A DNA stretch of 11,498 nt from an uncultured Pseudorhodobacter sp. (GTDB lineage Bacteria > Pseudomonadota > Alphaproteobacteria > Rhodobacterales > Rhodobacteraceae): NCBI GenBank assembly GCA_945957495.1, contig CAMFLG010000052.1, positions 1 through 11,498 on the forward strand, given 5' to 3'. A program made the translations under genes and the position numbers. The notes beneath the pieces were generated by a model. The model had not been told where the DNA came from. It saw only the letters and a list, made by a program, of their open reading frames with translations, and ran no database searches. Positions 4,632 through 11,498 of the stretch are shown here, in pieces; position 1 is the first letter of the stretch, and the number at the start of each line of letters is the position of its first letter.

Positions 4632-7469
4632 ATGACATCGAATGTGACGCGCGATGGTTACGTCGTAGGCACGACCGGAAACGACTCGATTTCTTCGGGC
4701 TATACCGACGCGAACGGTGACAAGGTTGACGGCAACGACGCCATTCTTGCCGGTACGACCGGCAACGATGATGTGATCGTCGCGGGCCCGGGCAATGATT
4801 TCGTTGATGCCGGCAATGGCAATGACCTGATTTACGGCGGGGCTGGCCGCGACACGCTGCTGGGCAACGCCGGCAACGACACGATCTACGGGGATAGGGA
4901 TCCTGCTGGTGTCACCGTGCCGGGCGGGTCCAACTATTCGAACGACTGTGGCCCGGATGGGACCGTATTGTACAACGACCTGATCAAGGGCGGCGACGGC
5001 AACGATCTGATCTATGGTGAGGCCAGCAACGACACGCTGTACGGCGATGCCGGGAATGACACTCTTTACGGCGGTGCCGCGAACGATTCGCTCTATGGCG
5101 GTGACGGCCACGATTCGTTGATGGGCGATGAAGGCAACGACTCCATTTACGGCGACGCGGGCAACGATACGCTTTCGGGCGGCGCTGGCAAAAACGTGCT
5201 GTACGGTGGCACGGGGGATGACCGGTTTATCGGTGGCGCGGGCGCGGACACGTTCTATGGCGGCGCGGATCAGGACAATCTGGATTATTCGGCCTCTGGA
5301 TCGGCGGTAAATGTCAACCTTAACACAGGTGTCCTTTCGGGTGGCGACGCGGGCAATGACTCGATCGGTAGCGGGATTGACGGCGTTTACGGTTCTGCCT
5401 TCAACGATAGCTTGACCGGGTTCGACCAGCAGGGCACCGGCGTAGGTGACATTTTCACCAACCAGTTTTACGGGAATGGCGGAGACGATACGATCTCGGG
5501 CATGGGCGGCAACGACATCCTGTATGGCGGCGCCGACCGGGACCTTATCTACGGTGGCACGGGCGATGATCTTGTGTCGGGCGATGCTGGCAACGACACG
5601 CTTTACGGCGATGATGGCAACGATACCATCAACGGCGGTGACGGCCGGGATTCTGTGTTTGGCGGCAAAGGCGACGATCTGATCGACACAAGCAGCGGCC
5701 TTTTGGCCGGGGAACGGCCAGACATCGGCTATCCCGGCCTTTATCCCGCTGACTCCGACGTCAACAACGACAAGGATACGGTGTACGGCGGTGAAGGAAA
5801 CGACACCATTCGCACCGGTGACGATGCCGACAGCATCCGCGGCGACGCTGGCAATGACAGCATCGACGGTGGCGTTGACGCGGACACGATCTATGGCGAC
5901 GACGGCAATGACAAGATTGTCGGCGGCGAGGGCAGTGACAGCATTTTCGGCGGTCAGGGCGATGACCTGATTTTTGGCGGCTACGATCTGAGCACGCCGG
6001 ACAGCGTGAACATCCCGGACGCAACCGATCTTGCCCCCGACAATGGCCGCGACATCATTCACGGGGATGACGGCAACGACACCATCTACGGGATGGACGA
6101 CAAGGACACGCTGTATGGCGACAACGGCAATGACTCCATCGACGGCGGTATCGACAACGACCTGATCTATGGCGGCGACGGTGCCGACACGCTGTTGGGG
6201 CAAGAGGGCGACGACACGCTGTATGGCGAGGGCGGCAAGGATTCGCTTTACGGCGGCGATGGCGCAGACTCGATGTATGGCGGCGATGCTGAAGACAAGC
6301 TCTTTGGCGGCGCTGGCAACGACACGATGGACGGCGGATCCAGTCAGGACTCGCTGGAAGGCGGTGCCGGTGACGATCTGATGACCGGCGGTGACGGCGA
6401 CGACACACTTAACGGTGACGCAGGCAACGACACGATGTCCGGCGGCACCGGGCAGGATCGTCTTTATGGCGGCGACAACGACGATTCGATGTCGGGCGAT
6501 GACGGCGACGACCGCCTCTATGGTGGCAACGGTGGCGATGCGATCTTTGGTGGCCAAGGCCAGGACCTCTTGGAGGGCGGTGCCGGGAACGATACGCTTG
6601 AAGGCGGCACGGGCGTTGACACGGCCTACGGTGGCGATGATCGCGACTTCCTGCATGTCGGTTATGGTGGCACCGCCGATGGCGGCACCACCGGTGATGA
6701 CTTTGATACGCTGAGCCTGGGTGGCCTGATCCCTCCGGGTGGCTATTACGAAATCCAGAATGAGACGACCGACCCCGACGGCGACAGCACCAGCGGCGAC
6801 GTGGTTATTCGCAACAGCTCTGGCGGGGAAGTTGGTCGTATCCACTTTAAAGAGATCGAATTTAAAGAGATCGAAAAGATCGTCATCTGCTTTACCCCCG
6901 GCACGCTGATCGCAACGCCTAAAGGTGAAGTGCCGGTCGAATTGCTGCGCGAAGGCGACAAGGTGATCACCCGCGACAACGGCATTCAGGAAATCCGCTG
7001 GACCGGTCATCGCGATATGGGATGGCAGGATTTCGCCGCGCATCCGCATCTGCGCCCGGTTCTGATCCGTCAGGGCAGCCTGGGCAATGGGTTGCCAGAG
7101 CGGGACATGATGGTATCGCCCAACCACCGCATGTTGGTGGCCAACGACCGGACGGCCCTGTATTTTGATGAACACGAGGTGCTGGTTGCGGCCAAACACC
7201 TGGTGGGCGGCAAGGGCATCCAGACTGTCGATGCATTGGCGACGACTTATGTACACTTCCTGTTTGACCGCCACGAAGTGGTGTTGTCGAACGGTGCCTG
7301 GGCAGAAAGCTTCCAGCCGGGCGACTACTCGCTCAAAGGGCTGGGTAATTCGCAGCGCAACGAAATCTTCGATTTGTTCCCCGAGTTGAAAACTGAGGTT
7401 GGGATCGAAGGCTACGCCGCAGCGCGCCGCGTGTTGAAAAAGCACGAGGCCCTGCTGATCGCCCGTTGA
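4632..7469 (+). CDS. RTX calcium-binding protein with C-terminal Hint domain (copy 1)
   Basis: A 945-residue acidic protein with no Sec signal peptide, as expected for type I secretion. Residues about 13-675 are RTX nonapeptides of the GGxGxDxUx type, which bind Ca2+ and fold into a beta-roll outside the cell. They are broken by a non-RTX module (about 214-285, from QDNLDY to NQFYGNGG) and by shorter insertions near 88-115, 352-380 and 450-475. A beta-rich linker (about 676-752) precedes a Hint_2-type hedgehog/intein domain: Cys753 in CFTPGT, GDKVITRDNG (775-784), SPNH with His832, DRHEVVLSNG with His881 and Asn887, then AESFQPG. Only one other cysteine (Cys106) is present. A 15-bp tandem duplication encodes FKEIE twice just before Cys753. 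The protein is probably an exported, possibly self-cleaving surface or matrix protein; its biological role is unknown. No transporter genes are adjacent. Confidence 0.92.
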   Translation: MTSNVTRDGYVVGTTGNDSISSGYTDANGDKVDGNDAILAGTTGNDDVIVAGPGNDFVDAGNGNDLIYGGAGRDTLLGNAGNDTIYGDRDPAGVTVPGGSNYSNDCGPDGTVLYNDLIKGGDGNDLIYGEASNDTLYGDAGNDTLYGGAANDSLYGGDGHDSLMGDEGNDSIYGDAGNDTLSGGAGKNVLYGGTGDDRFIGGAGADTFYGGADQDNLDYSASGSAVNVNLNTGVLSGGDAGNDSIGSGIDGVYGSAFNDSLTGFDQQGTGVGDIFTNQFYGNGGDDTISGMGGNDILYGGADRDLIYGGTGDDLVSGDAGNDTLYGDDGNDTINGGDGRDSVFGGKGDDLIDTSSGLLAGERPDIGYPGLYPADSDVNNDKDTVYGGEGNDTIRTGDDADSIRGDAGNDSIDGGVDADTIYGDDGNDKIVGGEGSDSIFGGQGDDLIFGGYDLSTPDSVNIPDATDLAPDNGRDIIHGDDGNDTIYGMDDKDTLYGDNGNDSIDGGIDNDLIYGGDGADTLLGQEGDDTLYGEGGKDSLYGGDGADSMYGGDAEDKLFGGAGNDTMDGGSSQDSLEGGAGDDLMTGGDGDDTLNGDAGNDTMSGGTGQDRLYGGDNDDSMSGDDGDDRLYGGNGGDAIFGGQGQDLLEGGAGNDTLEGGTGVDTAYGGDDRDFLHVGYGGTADGGTTGDDFDTLSLGGLIPPGGYYEIQNETTDPDGDSTSGDVVIRNSSGGEVGRIHFKEIEFKEIEKIVICFTPGTLIATPKGEVPVELLREGDKVITRDNGIQEIRWTGHRDMGWQDFAAHPHLRPVLIRQGSLGNGLPERDMMVSPNHRMLVANDRTALYFDEHEVLVAAKHLVGGKGIQTVDALATTYVHFLFDRHEVVLSNGAWAESFQPGDYSLKGLGNSQRNEIFDLFPELKTEVGIEGYAAARRVLKKHEALLIAR
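4668..6657 (+). repeat. RTX nonapeptide-coding repeat tract, copy 1
   Basis: Degenerate 27-bp units such as GGCGGCGACGGCAACGA encode GGxGNDxxx. The units vary at third positions and at the last three codons, and are interrupted by the insertions described for the gene. The composition keeps the opposite strand free of stop codons, which yields a long spurious antisense frame. Confidence 0.9.
6846..6875 (+). repeat. Perfect 15-bp tandem duplication before the Hint cysteine
   Basis: TTTAAAGAGATCGAA occurs twice without a gap (6846-6860 and 6861-6875) and codes for FKEIE-FKEIE, twelve bases before the TGC of Cys753 at 6888. The second RTX gene has the single-copy counterpart FSNIE at the same place. 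Confidence 0.95.
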
Positions 7470-7528
7470 ACATTTACGGAAGCAAACGGTTTATGCAGCG
7501 CGCGACGCCGGATCGGTGATGCGCCACG

Positions 7529-7559
7529 AAAGGGGCTCCTGCGGGGCCCCTTTTTGTTT
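7529..7559 (+). terminator. Rho-independent terminator of RTX copy 1
   Basis: AAAGGGGC (7529-7536) and GCCCCTTT (7546-7553) form an 8-bp stem around TCCTGCGGG, leading into TTTTTGTTT. It lies 60 bp after the stop codon. It separates the two RTX genes into probable independent transcription units. Confidence 0.85.
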
Positions 7560-7652
7560 GCGGCATTAACGTGGTCTTCGCCATTCCTGCGCCACAATCC
7601 AGCCGGATCGCCAAGACAACATCACGACGGGGCCACATTTCGCCGCGCTTTG

Positions 7653-7681
7653 CCTGGTAATCCGCAAGGTGGATTATCAGG
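7653..7681 (+). promoter_or_regulatory. 11-bp leader hairpin overlapping the Shine-Dalgarno of RTX copy 2
   Basis: CCTGGTAATCC (7653-7663) pairs with GGATTATCAGG (7671-7681) around the loop GCAAGGT; ten pairs are Watson-Crick and one (7657-7677) is G-U. The last three paired bases are the first part of AGGGA (7679-7683), the Shine-Dalgarno seven bases before the ATG at 7691. Closed, it should hinder ribosome binding, so it could be a translational switch responding to temperature, a protein or a small RNA. The pairing is seen directly; the regulation is inferred. Confidence 0.55.
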
Positions 7682-7690
7682 GACTGTCTT

Positions 7691-10528
7691 ATGGCAAACT
7701 TCACCGGCACCAGCGGCAACGACACCTGGACGGGCACGGCAAGCAACGAAACCGCAACCGGGGTCGGTGGCAACGATACTTTGTCGGGTGGTGGCGGCCG
7801 CGATAGCATCTATGGTGGCGACGGCAACGACAGTCTCAGCGGCGATGCCGGAAATGACAGCGTTTTTGGTGATGCTGGTAACGACTTTGTCTATGGCGGC
7901 GCTGACAACGACACGATCTACGGCGGCACTGGCGAAGACTATGTTGACGCCGGGTTGGGCAACGATTCCGCCTACGGCGACGCGGGCAACGATTCAGTCT
8001 ACGGCGGCGACGGCAACGATTCGGTCTATGGCGGCGACGGCAACGATCTGGTTGACGGCGGCGCGGGCAATGACATCGTCGATGGCGGCGCTGGCGATGA
8101 CACTTTGGTCGGTGGGGACGGCAACAACGCCCTTTATGGCGGCGCCGAGAATGATCGCTTCGTCGGTGGCGCGGGGGCAGACACCTTTTACGGCGGCTCG
8201 GGTCAAGACAACCTTGACTATACCTTTTCGACAGCTGGCGTCACCGTAAACCTGTCCACCGGCGTTCTATCTGGCGGCGCGGCAGCAAATGACTCTTACG
8301 GTGGCGGTATCGACGGGGCCTATGGCTCCAACTACGCCGATGTGCTGACCGGTTTCGACGATTCCAGCTCAACCGGCGATATCTACACCAACCAGTTTTA
8401 CGGCCAGGGCGGCAATGACACGATCACCGGGCTTGGCGGCAACGACCTGCTCTTCGGCGGCGCGGATGAAGATATCATTTATGGCGGTGCGGATCAGGAT
8501 ACGGTCTCTGGCGATGCAGGCAATGACACGCTGTATGGCGGCGACGGCAACGATCTTGTAACCGGTGGTGACGGCAACGATTCAGTCTATGGCGACGCGG
8601 GCAACGACAGTCTGACCGGCGACGCAGGCAACGACTCGGTTTATGGCGGCGCGGGCAACGATTCGCTTTACGGCGGAACCAATGACGATCTGCTATCCGG
8701 GGATGCCAATGCCGACTTGCTCTATGGTGGCGATGGTAACGACACGCTTTCCGGGGGAACCGAGGGCGATACGCTGTATGGTGACGCCGGATCTGACAGC
8801 CTTTCGGGCGATGCGGGCACCGATCTGCTTTATGGCGGCGACGGCAACGATTCCCTTTACGGGGGAACCGAGGCGGACACGCTCTACGGCGATGCGGGCA
8901 ATGACCTGCTGTATGGTGGCGACGCCAACGACACCATCAGCGGCGGCGACGGCAACGATTCAGCCTATGGCGATGCGGGCAACGACAGTCTGACCGGCGA
9001 TGCAGGCAACGATTCGCTTTATGGCGGCGCGGGCAACGATTCGCTTTACGGCGGGGCCAATGACGACCTGCTATCCGGGGATGCCAATGCCGACTTGCTG
9101 TATGGTGGCGATGGCAACGATACGCTTTCGGGGGGAACCGAGGCCGATACGCTGTACGGCGAGGCGGGCAATGACGTGCTGTCCGGCGGGACCGGCAATG
9201 ATCTGCTCTATGGTGGCGCCAATGATGATGTGCTGTCGGGCGATGCCAACAATGACCTTCTGTATGGCGGCGATGGCAATGACACGATGTCGGGCGGAAC
9301 CGAGGCTGACACGCTTTATGGTGAGGCTGGCGCAGACAGTCTTTCCGGCGATGATGGCAACGACACGCTTTATGGCGGTGATGCGGCCGACAGCCTTTAT
9401 GGCGGCGCCAATGACGACCTACTCAACGGCGATACGGGCAATGATCTGCTTTATGGCGGTTCGGGAAATGACAGCCTGTATGGCGGCGCAAACAACGACA
9501 CGCTGTTTGGTGATGCCGGCAACGATCAGCTTTACGGCGACGCGGGCGACGACAGCCTGAATGGCGGGCTGGGCAATGACCAGCTTTTTGGTGGCATCGG
9601 CAACGATACTTTGGTCGCCACCGGTGGCGCCGATACCCTGACCGGCGGCACCGGCAACGATGTGTTCGTCATTCAGGATGTCGGCTTCGGCGCCGTGGTT
9701 GTGGGGGATGAAGACCCGGGCGATACCGATGTTGACCAGCTTGACCTAAGCTATTGGGGCAAGGCCAACACCAATATCATCTACGATCCGCTGAACCCGG
9801 AAAATGGCACCGTTCAGTTTTTGGACAGCAACGGCACGGTTGTCGGGACGCTGACCTTCTCGAACATCGAGAATGTGATCCCCTGCTTTACCCCCGGCGT
9901 GATGATTTCCACCGCGCGGGGCGAAGTGCCGGTAGAACTGCTGCAGGTCGGCGATCTGGTGCAAACGCGCGACAACGGCTTGCAGCCGGTGCGCTGGATC
10001 GGCAATCGGACTGTGGGGTTGGCCGAGCTGATTGCCAAGCCGCGCCTGCAACCGGTGCGCATCGCCCGCGGTGCGCTGGGCGATGGCTTGCCGGTGCGCG
10101 ACACGCTGGTGTCGCCGCAGCACCGGATGCTCTTCTGCGGGCCGATGCCGGAAATGCTGTTTGGCGAGGCAGAGGTGTTTGTGGCGGCAACGCACCTGAC
10201 CCAGCTTGACACGGTTGAGGCGGTCAAGCGGCGCGAGGTCACTTACATCCATGTGTTGCTGGATCAGCATGACATCATTCTGGCCAACGGCGCCTGGACC
10301 GAAAGCTTCCAGCCCGCTGATCGCAGCCTGGCCTCGATGGAAGAAGACCACCGCGCCGAGATCGAGGCGCTATTCCCCGAGCTTGCCCTGCGCGACACCG
10401 CCTATCCGGCCGCGCGCCCGACGCTGAAGGCGCACGAGGCGCGGGTGCTGCTGCACAGCCTTCTGGCCAGCAAATACTGGGACGGGGCCGGGGCCAACTG
10501 GGCCGAACCAGTGCGGCGCTCTGCCTGA
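7691..10528 (+). CDS. RTX calcium-binding protein with C-terminal Hint domain (copy 2)
   Basis: A 945-residue acidic paralogue of the preceding gene product. It starts MANFTGTSGNDTWTG with no Sec signal. RTX nonapeptides run from about residue 6 to 656 and are more regular than in copy 1. The main interruption is a module at about 172-240 (QDNLDY to NQFYGQGG) that is clearly homologous to the one in copy 1. A linker (about 657-731) leads to the Hint domain: Cys732 in CFTPGV, GDLVQTRDNG (754-763), SPQH with His811, DQHDIILANG with His860 and Asn866, then TESFQPA. The tail after the Hint domain is about 20 residues longer than in copy 1 and ends in KYWDGAGANWAEPVRRSA. The only other cysteine is Cys816. 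Two near-identical 227-bp segments lie inside the repeat tract. The ATG at 7691 has AGGGA seven bases upstream. Probable substrate of an unlinked type I exporter. Confidence 0.92.
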   Translation: MANFTGTSGNDTWTGTASNETATGVGGNDTLSGGGGRDSIYGGDGNDSLSGDAGNDSVFGDAGNDFVYGGADNDTIYGGTGEDYVDAGLGNDSAYGDAGNDSVYGGDGNDSVYGGDGNDLVDGGAGNDIVDGGAGDDTLVGGDGNNALYGGAENDRFVGGAGADTFYGGSGQDNLDYTFSTAGVTVNLSTGVLSGGAAANDSYGGGIDGAYGSNYADVLTGFDDSSSTGDIYTNQFYGQGGNDTITGLGGNDLLFGGADEDIIYGGADQDTVSGDAGNDTLYGGDGNDLVTGGDGNDSVYGDAGNDSLTGDAGNDSVYGGAGNDSLYGGTNDDLLSGDANADLLYGGDGNDTLSGGTEGDTLYGDAGSDSLSGDAGTDLLYGGDGNDSLYGGTEADTLYGDAGNDLLYGGDANDTISGGDGNDSAYGDAGNDSLTGDAGNDSLYGGAGNDSLYGGANDDLLSGDANADLLYGGDGNDTLSGGTEADTLYGEAGNDVLSGGTGNDLLYGGANDDVLSGDANNDLLYGGDGNDTMSGGTEADTLYGEAGADSLSGDDGNDTLYGGDAADSLYGGANDDLLNGDTGNDLLYGGSGNDSLYGGANNDTLFGDAGNDQLYGDAGDDSLNGGLGNDQLFGGIGNDTLVATGGADTLTGGTGNDVFVIQDVGFGAVVVGDEDPGDTDVDQLDLSYWGKANTNIIYDPLNPENGTVQFLDSNGTVVGTLTFSNIENVIPCFTPGVMISTARGEVPVELLQVGDLVQTRDNGLQPVRWIGNRTVGLAELIAKPRLQPVRIARGALGDGLPVRDTLVSPQHRMLFCGPMPEMLFGEAEVFVAATHLTQLDTVEAVKRREVTYIHVLLDQHDIILANGAWTESFQPADRSLASMEEDHRAEIEALFPELALRDTAYPAARPTLKAHEARVLLHSLLASKYWDGAGANWAEPVRRSA
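8564..8790 (+). repeat. Segmental duplication in RTX copy 2, first copy
   Basis: This 227-bp block encodes GGDGNDSVYGDAGNDSLTGD onward through GGTEGDTLYGDAG. It recurs at 8942-9168 with a small number of mostly third-position changes. The offset is 378 bp, exactly 14 nonapeptide units, so the reading frame and the beta-roll register are kept. Confidence 0.85.
8942..9168 (+). repeat. Segmental duplication in RTX copy 2, second copy
   Basis: Partner of 8564-8790. Its distal half (GGANDD through GGTEADTLYGEAG, from 9050) has a third, more diverged copy starting at 9212, offset by 162 bp or six nonapeptides. This suggests repeated unequal exchange. Confidence 0.85.
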
Positions 10529-10542
10529 TCCCGTGCTAATGC

Positions 10543-10571
10543 AAAACGCCGACCCAAGGGTCGGCGTTTTT
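10543..10571. terminator. Strong, probably bidirectional terminator
   Basis: AAAACGCCGACCC (10543-10555) and GGGTCGGCGTTTT (10558-10570) are perfect inverted arms separated by AA, ending in a run of five T on the plus strand and four on the minus strand. It lies 14 bp after the RTX copy 2 stop and 21 bp before the stop of the convergent dehydrogenase-like gene, so it can serve both. Confidence 0.92.
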
Positions 10572-10591
10572 CGTTGGTGAAATGGGTCCGG

Positions 10592-11498
10592 TCAGCCGCG
10601 CATCCGCGCGCCGTCGCCATCGAACAGCGGCGCAAGTTGCACCACGGCGCGGCGGCGTTCGCCCAGAATTTCAATCTCGCATTCCAGCCCATCGCGCAGC
10701 TTTTCGGCGGGCAAGAAGCCCATCGCCACCGATTTGCCGGTGTAGTGCGAGAACCCGCCGCTGGTGCAGAACCCAACCACGGCACCGTCCAGCCAGATCG
10801 GCTCCCACGCCACCACATCGGCGTCATTGGCATCGACGACAAAGCTGACCAGCTTGCGTTTCGGGCCAGCGGCCTTTTCGGCCGTGGCGGCGGCCTTGCC
10901 GATCCAATCCGCCTCTTTGTTCCAGCGGATGAACCGATCCAGCCCGGTTTCGCAGGGCGTATAATCGGGCGAGAATTCGCGGCCCCACGAACCGAACCAT
11001 TTGTCCAGCCGCAGCGACATCATTGCCCGCATGCCAAAGGCGCGCAGCCCCAGATCCGCGCCCGCTGCGTTCAACGTGTCCCACAGGTGGCGTACCGACA
11101 TATGGTCACAGAAGATTTCATAGCCCAGATCGGCGGTATAGCTGACGCGCTGTACGATGCAGTTGGCCATGCCAACCGTCATGCGGCGCACGTCCATGAA
11201 CTTGAACGCCTCGCCCGACACATCGCTGCGGGTGACGCGGGCCAGAAGCTCGCGCGCCTTCGGCCCCGCGATCTGAAAGCCAGAGCGCGCGTCGGAGACG
11301 TTTTCCACCGTCACGCCGTCCATCGAGTTCTGCTCGAACCAACGATAGTGCCACCCCTGCGCGCCATAGCTGGCGGTCAGTTGGAATTCGGTTTCCGACA
11401 GGCAAGACACGGTAAAGTCGCCGATGATCTTGCCCGAATGCGCCAGCATCGGCGTCAGGCTCAACCGACCCGGTTTCGGGATATTGCCGGCCATGATC
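10592..11498 (-). CDS. GcvT-like C-terminal part of an FAD-dependent dimethylglycine/sarcosine dehydrogenase-family protein, 5'-truncated
   Basis: The frame is open to the window edge, so the 301 visible residues are the C-terminal portion of a longer protein; the ATG at 11494 is probably internal. The visible part is the aminomethyltransferase (GcvT) fold that binds folate in glycine cleavage T protein and in DMGDH/SarDH-type oxidases. Counting from that internal Met, the landmarks are PMLAHSGKIIGDFTVSCLSE (15-34), SYTADLGYEIF (118-128, the GYEI motif), FGMRAMMSLRLDKW (153-166) and WGREFSPDYTPCETGL (170-185), followed by the C-terminal barrel domain. Starting on NIPKPGRLSLTPML, mid-way into a GcvT module, is typical of the fusions with an N-terminal FAD oxidoreductase of about 800 residues in total. 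The likely role is oxidative demethylation of N-methylated glycines with transfer of the one-carbon unit to tetrahydrofolate. The substrate is not determined, and a stand-alone GcvT-like protein cannot be excluded. Confidence 0.82.
   Translation of the reverse strand, partial: IMAGNIPKPGRLSLTPMLAHSGKIIGDFTVSCLSETEFQLTASYGAQGWHYRWFEQNSMDGVTVENVSDARSGFQIAGPKARELLARVTRSDVSGEAFKFMDVRRMTVGMANCIVQRVSYTADLGYEIFCDHMSVRHLWDTLNAAGADLGLRAFGMRAMMSLRLDKWFGSWGREFSPDYTPCETGLDRFIRWNKEADWIGKAAATAEKAAGPKRKLVSFVVDANDADVVAWEPIWLDGAVVGFCTSGGFSHYTGKSVAMGFLPAEKLRDGLECEIEILGERRRAVVQLAPLFDGDGARMRG

Larger units (their letters stand above)
7706..9660 (+). repeat. RTX nonapeptide-coding repeat tract, copy 2
   Basis: Consecutive 27-bp units coding for GGDGNDSLYGG-type nonapeptides, broken once by the module near 8204-8400. 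Variant units lacking the usual glycine before Asn or Asp (GGANDDLLS, GDANADLLY, GGTEADTLY) recur in fixed order, marking duplicated blocks. Confidence 0.9.

Noticed and set aside
4548..7445. A 965-codon open frame antisense to RTX copy 1
   Set aside because: It mirrors the RTX codons: the complement of GGC-GAC-AAC repeats gives Val/Ala/Ile-rich low-complexity protein without stops. It has no ribosome site or motif, and the sense frame encodes textbook RTX repeats and a Hint domain.
7994..9560. Long open frames in other phases within RTX copy 2 (for example Met/Ala/Thr-rich frames)
   Set aside because: By-products of the 27-bp repeat unit; composition is repetitive and meaningless next to the intact RTX frame.
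7691..10528. Regularly spaced repeats as a possible CRISPR array
   Set aside because: The 27-bp units are in frame, degenerate at third positions, and have no unique spacers; they encode RTX nonapeptides.

Overview
The window looks like chromosomal DNA from an alphaproteobacterium of the Rhodobacteraceae. Three things point there: GC-rich coding with a strong preference for C/G in third positions; an A-type Fe-S carrier divergent from a dGTPase-like gene; and two acidic RTX proteins ending in a Hint_2-type domain, a combination common in roseobacter-type genomes. The placement rests on recognition of families, not on a database search.

Layout. Bases 1-161 (minus) are the N-terminal part of an IscA/ErpA-type iron-sulfur carrier. 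It diverges from an HD-domain dGTPase-like gene (238-1401, plus). A convergent, hairpin-rich gap follows, then a minus-strand two-gene operon: a DedA/YqaA-type membrane protein (start placed at 2604) and dsbB (2013-1552), 6 bp apart. A YpfJ-type zinc metallopeptidase (2733-3575, plus) and a tRNA-Leu(CAA) with encoded CCA (3747-3830) follow. These are ordinary housekeeping loci.

An 801-bp stretch with no convincing gene (3831-4631) contains several inverted repeats and one doubtful 30-codon ORF. It leads into the accessory core of the window: two tandem, co-oriented genes for RTX calcium-binding proteins (4632-7469 and 7691-10528). Each encodes 945 residues: several dozen glycine/aspartate nonapeptides, a shared non-RTX module of about 70 residues, and a C-terminal Hint (hedgehog/intein-like) domain beginning at a Cys in CFTPG. 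Each gene has its own rho-independent terminator (7529-7559 and 10543-10571), so they are probably separate transcription units. The second gene has an 11-bp hairpin whose 3' arm includes part of its Shine-Dalgarno sequence, which suggests translational control. No type I secretion genes lie in the window, so a transporter would have to be encoded elsewhere.

The right edge (10592-11498, minus) is the C-terminal GcvT-like part of a protein most like the FAD-dependent dimethylglycine/sarcosine dehydrogenase family. It converges on the second RTX gene across a shared terminator.

I see no CRISPR array, insertion sequence or recognisable defence system. The most interesting material is the RTX-Hint pair: its leader hairpins, a 15-bp tandem duplication just before one Hint cysteine, and segmental duplications in whole nonapeptide steps.
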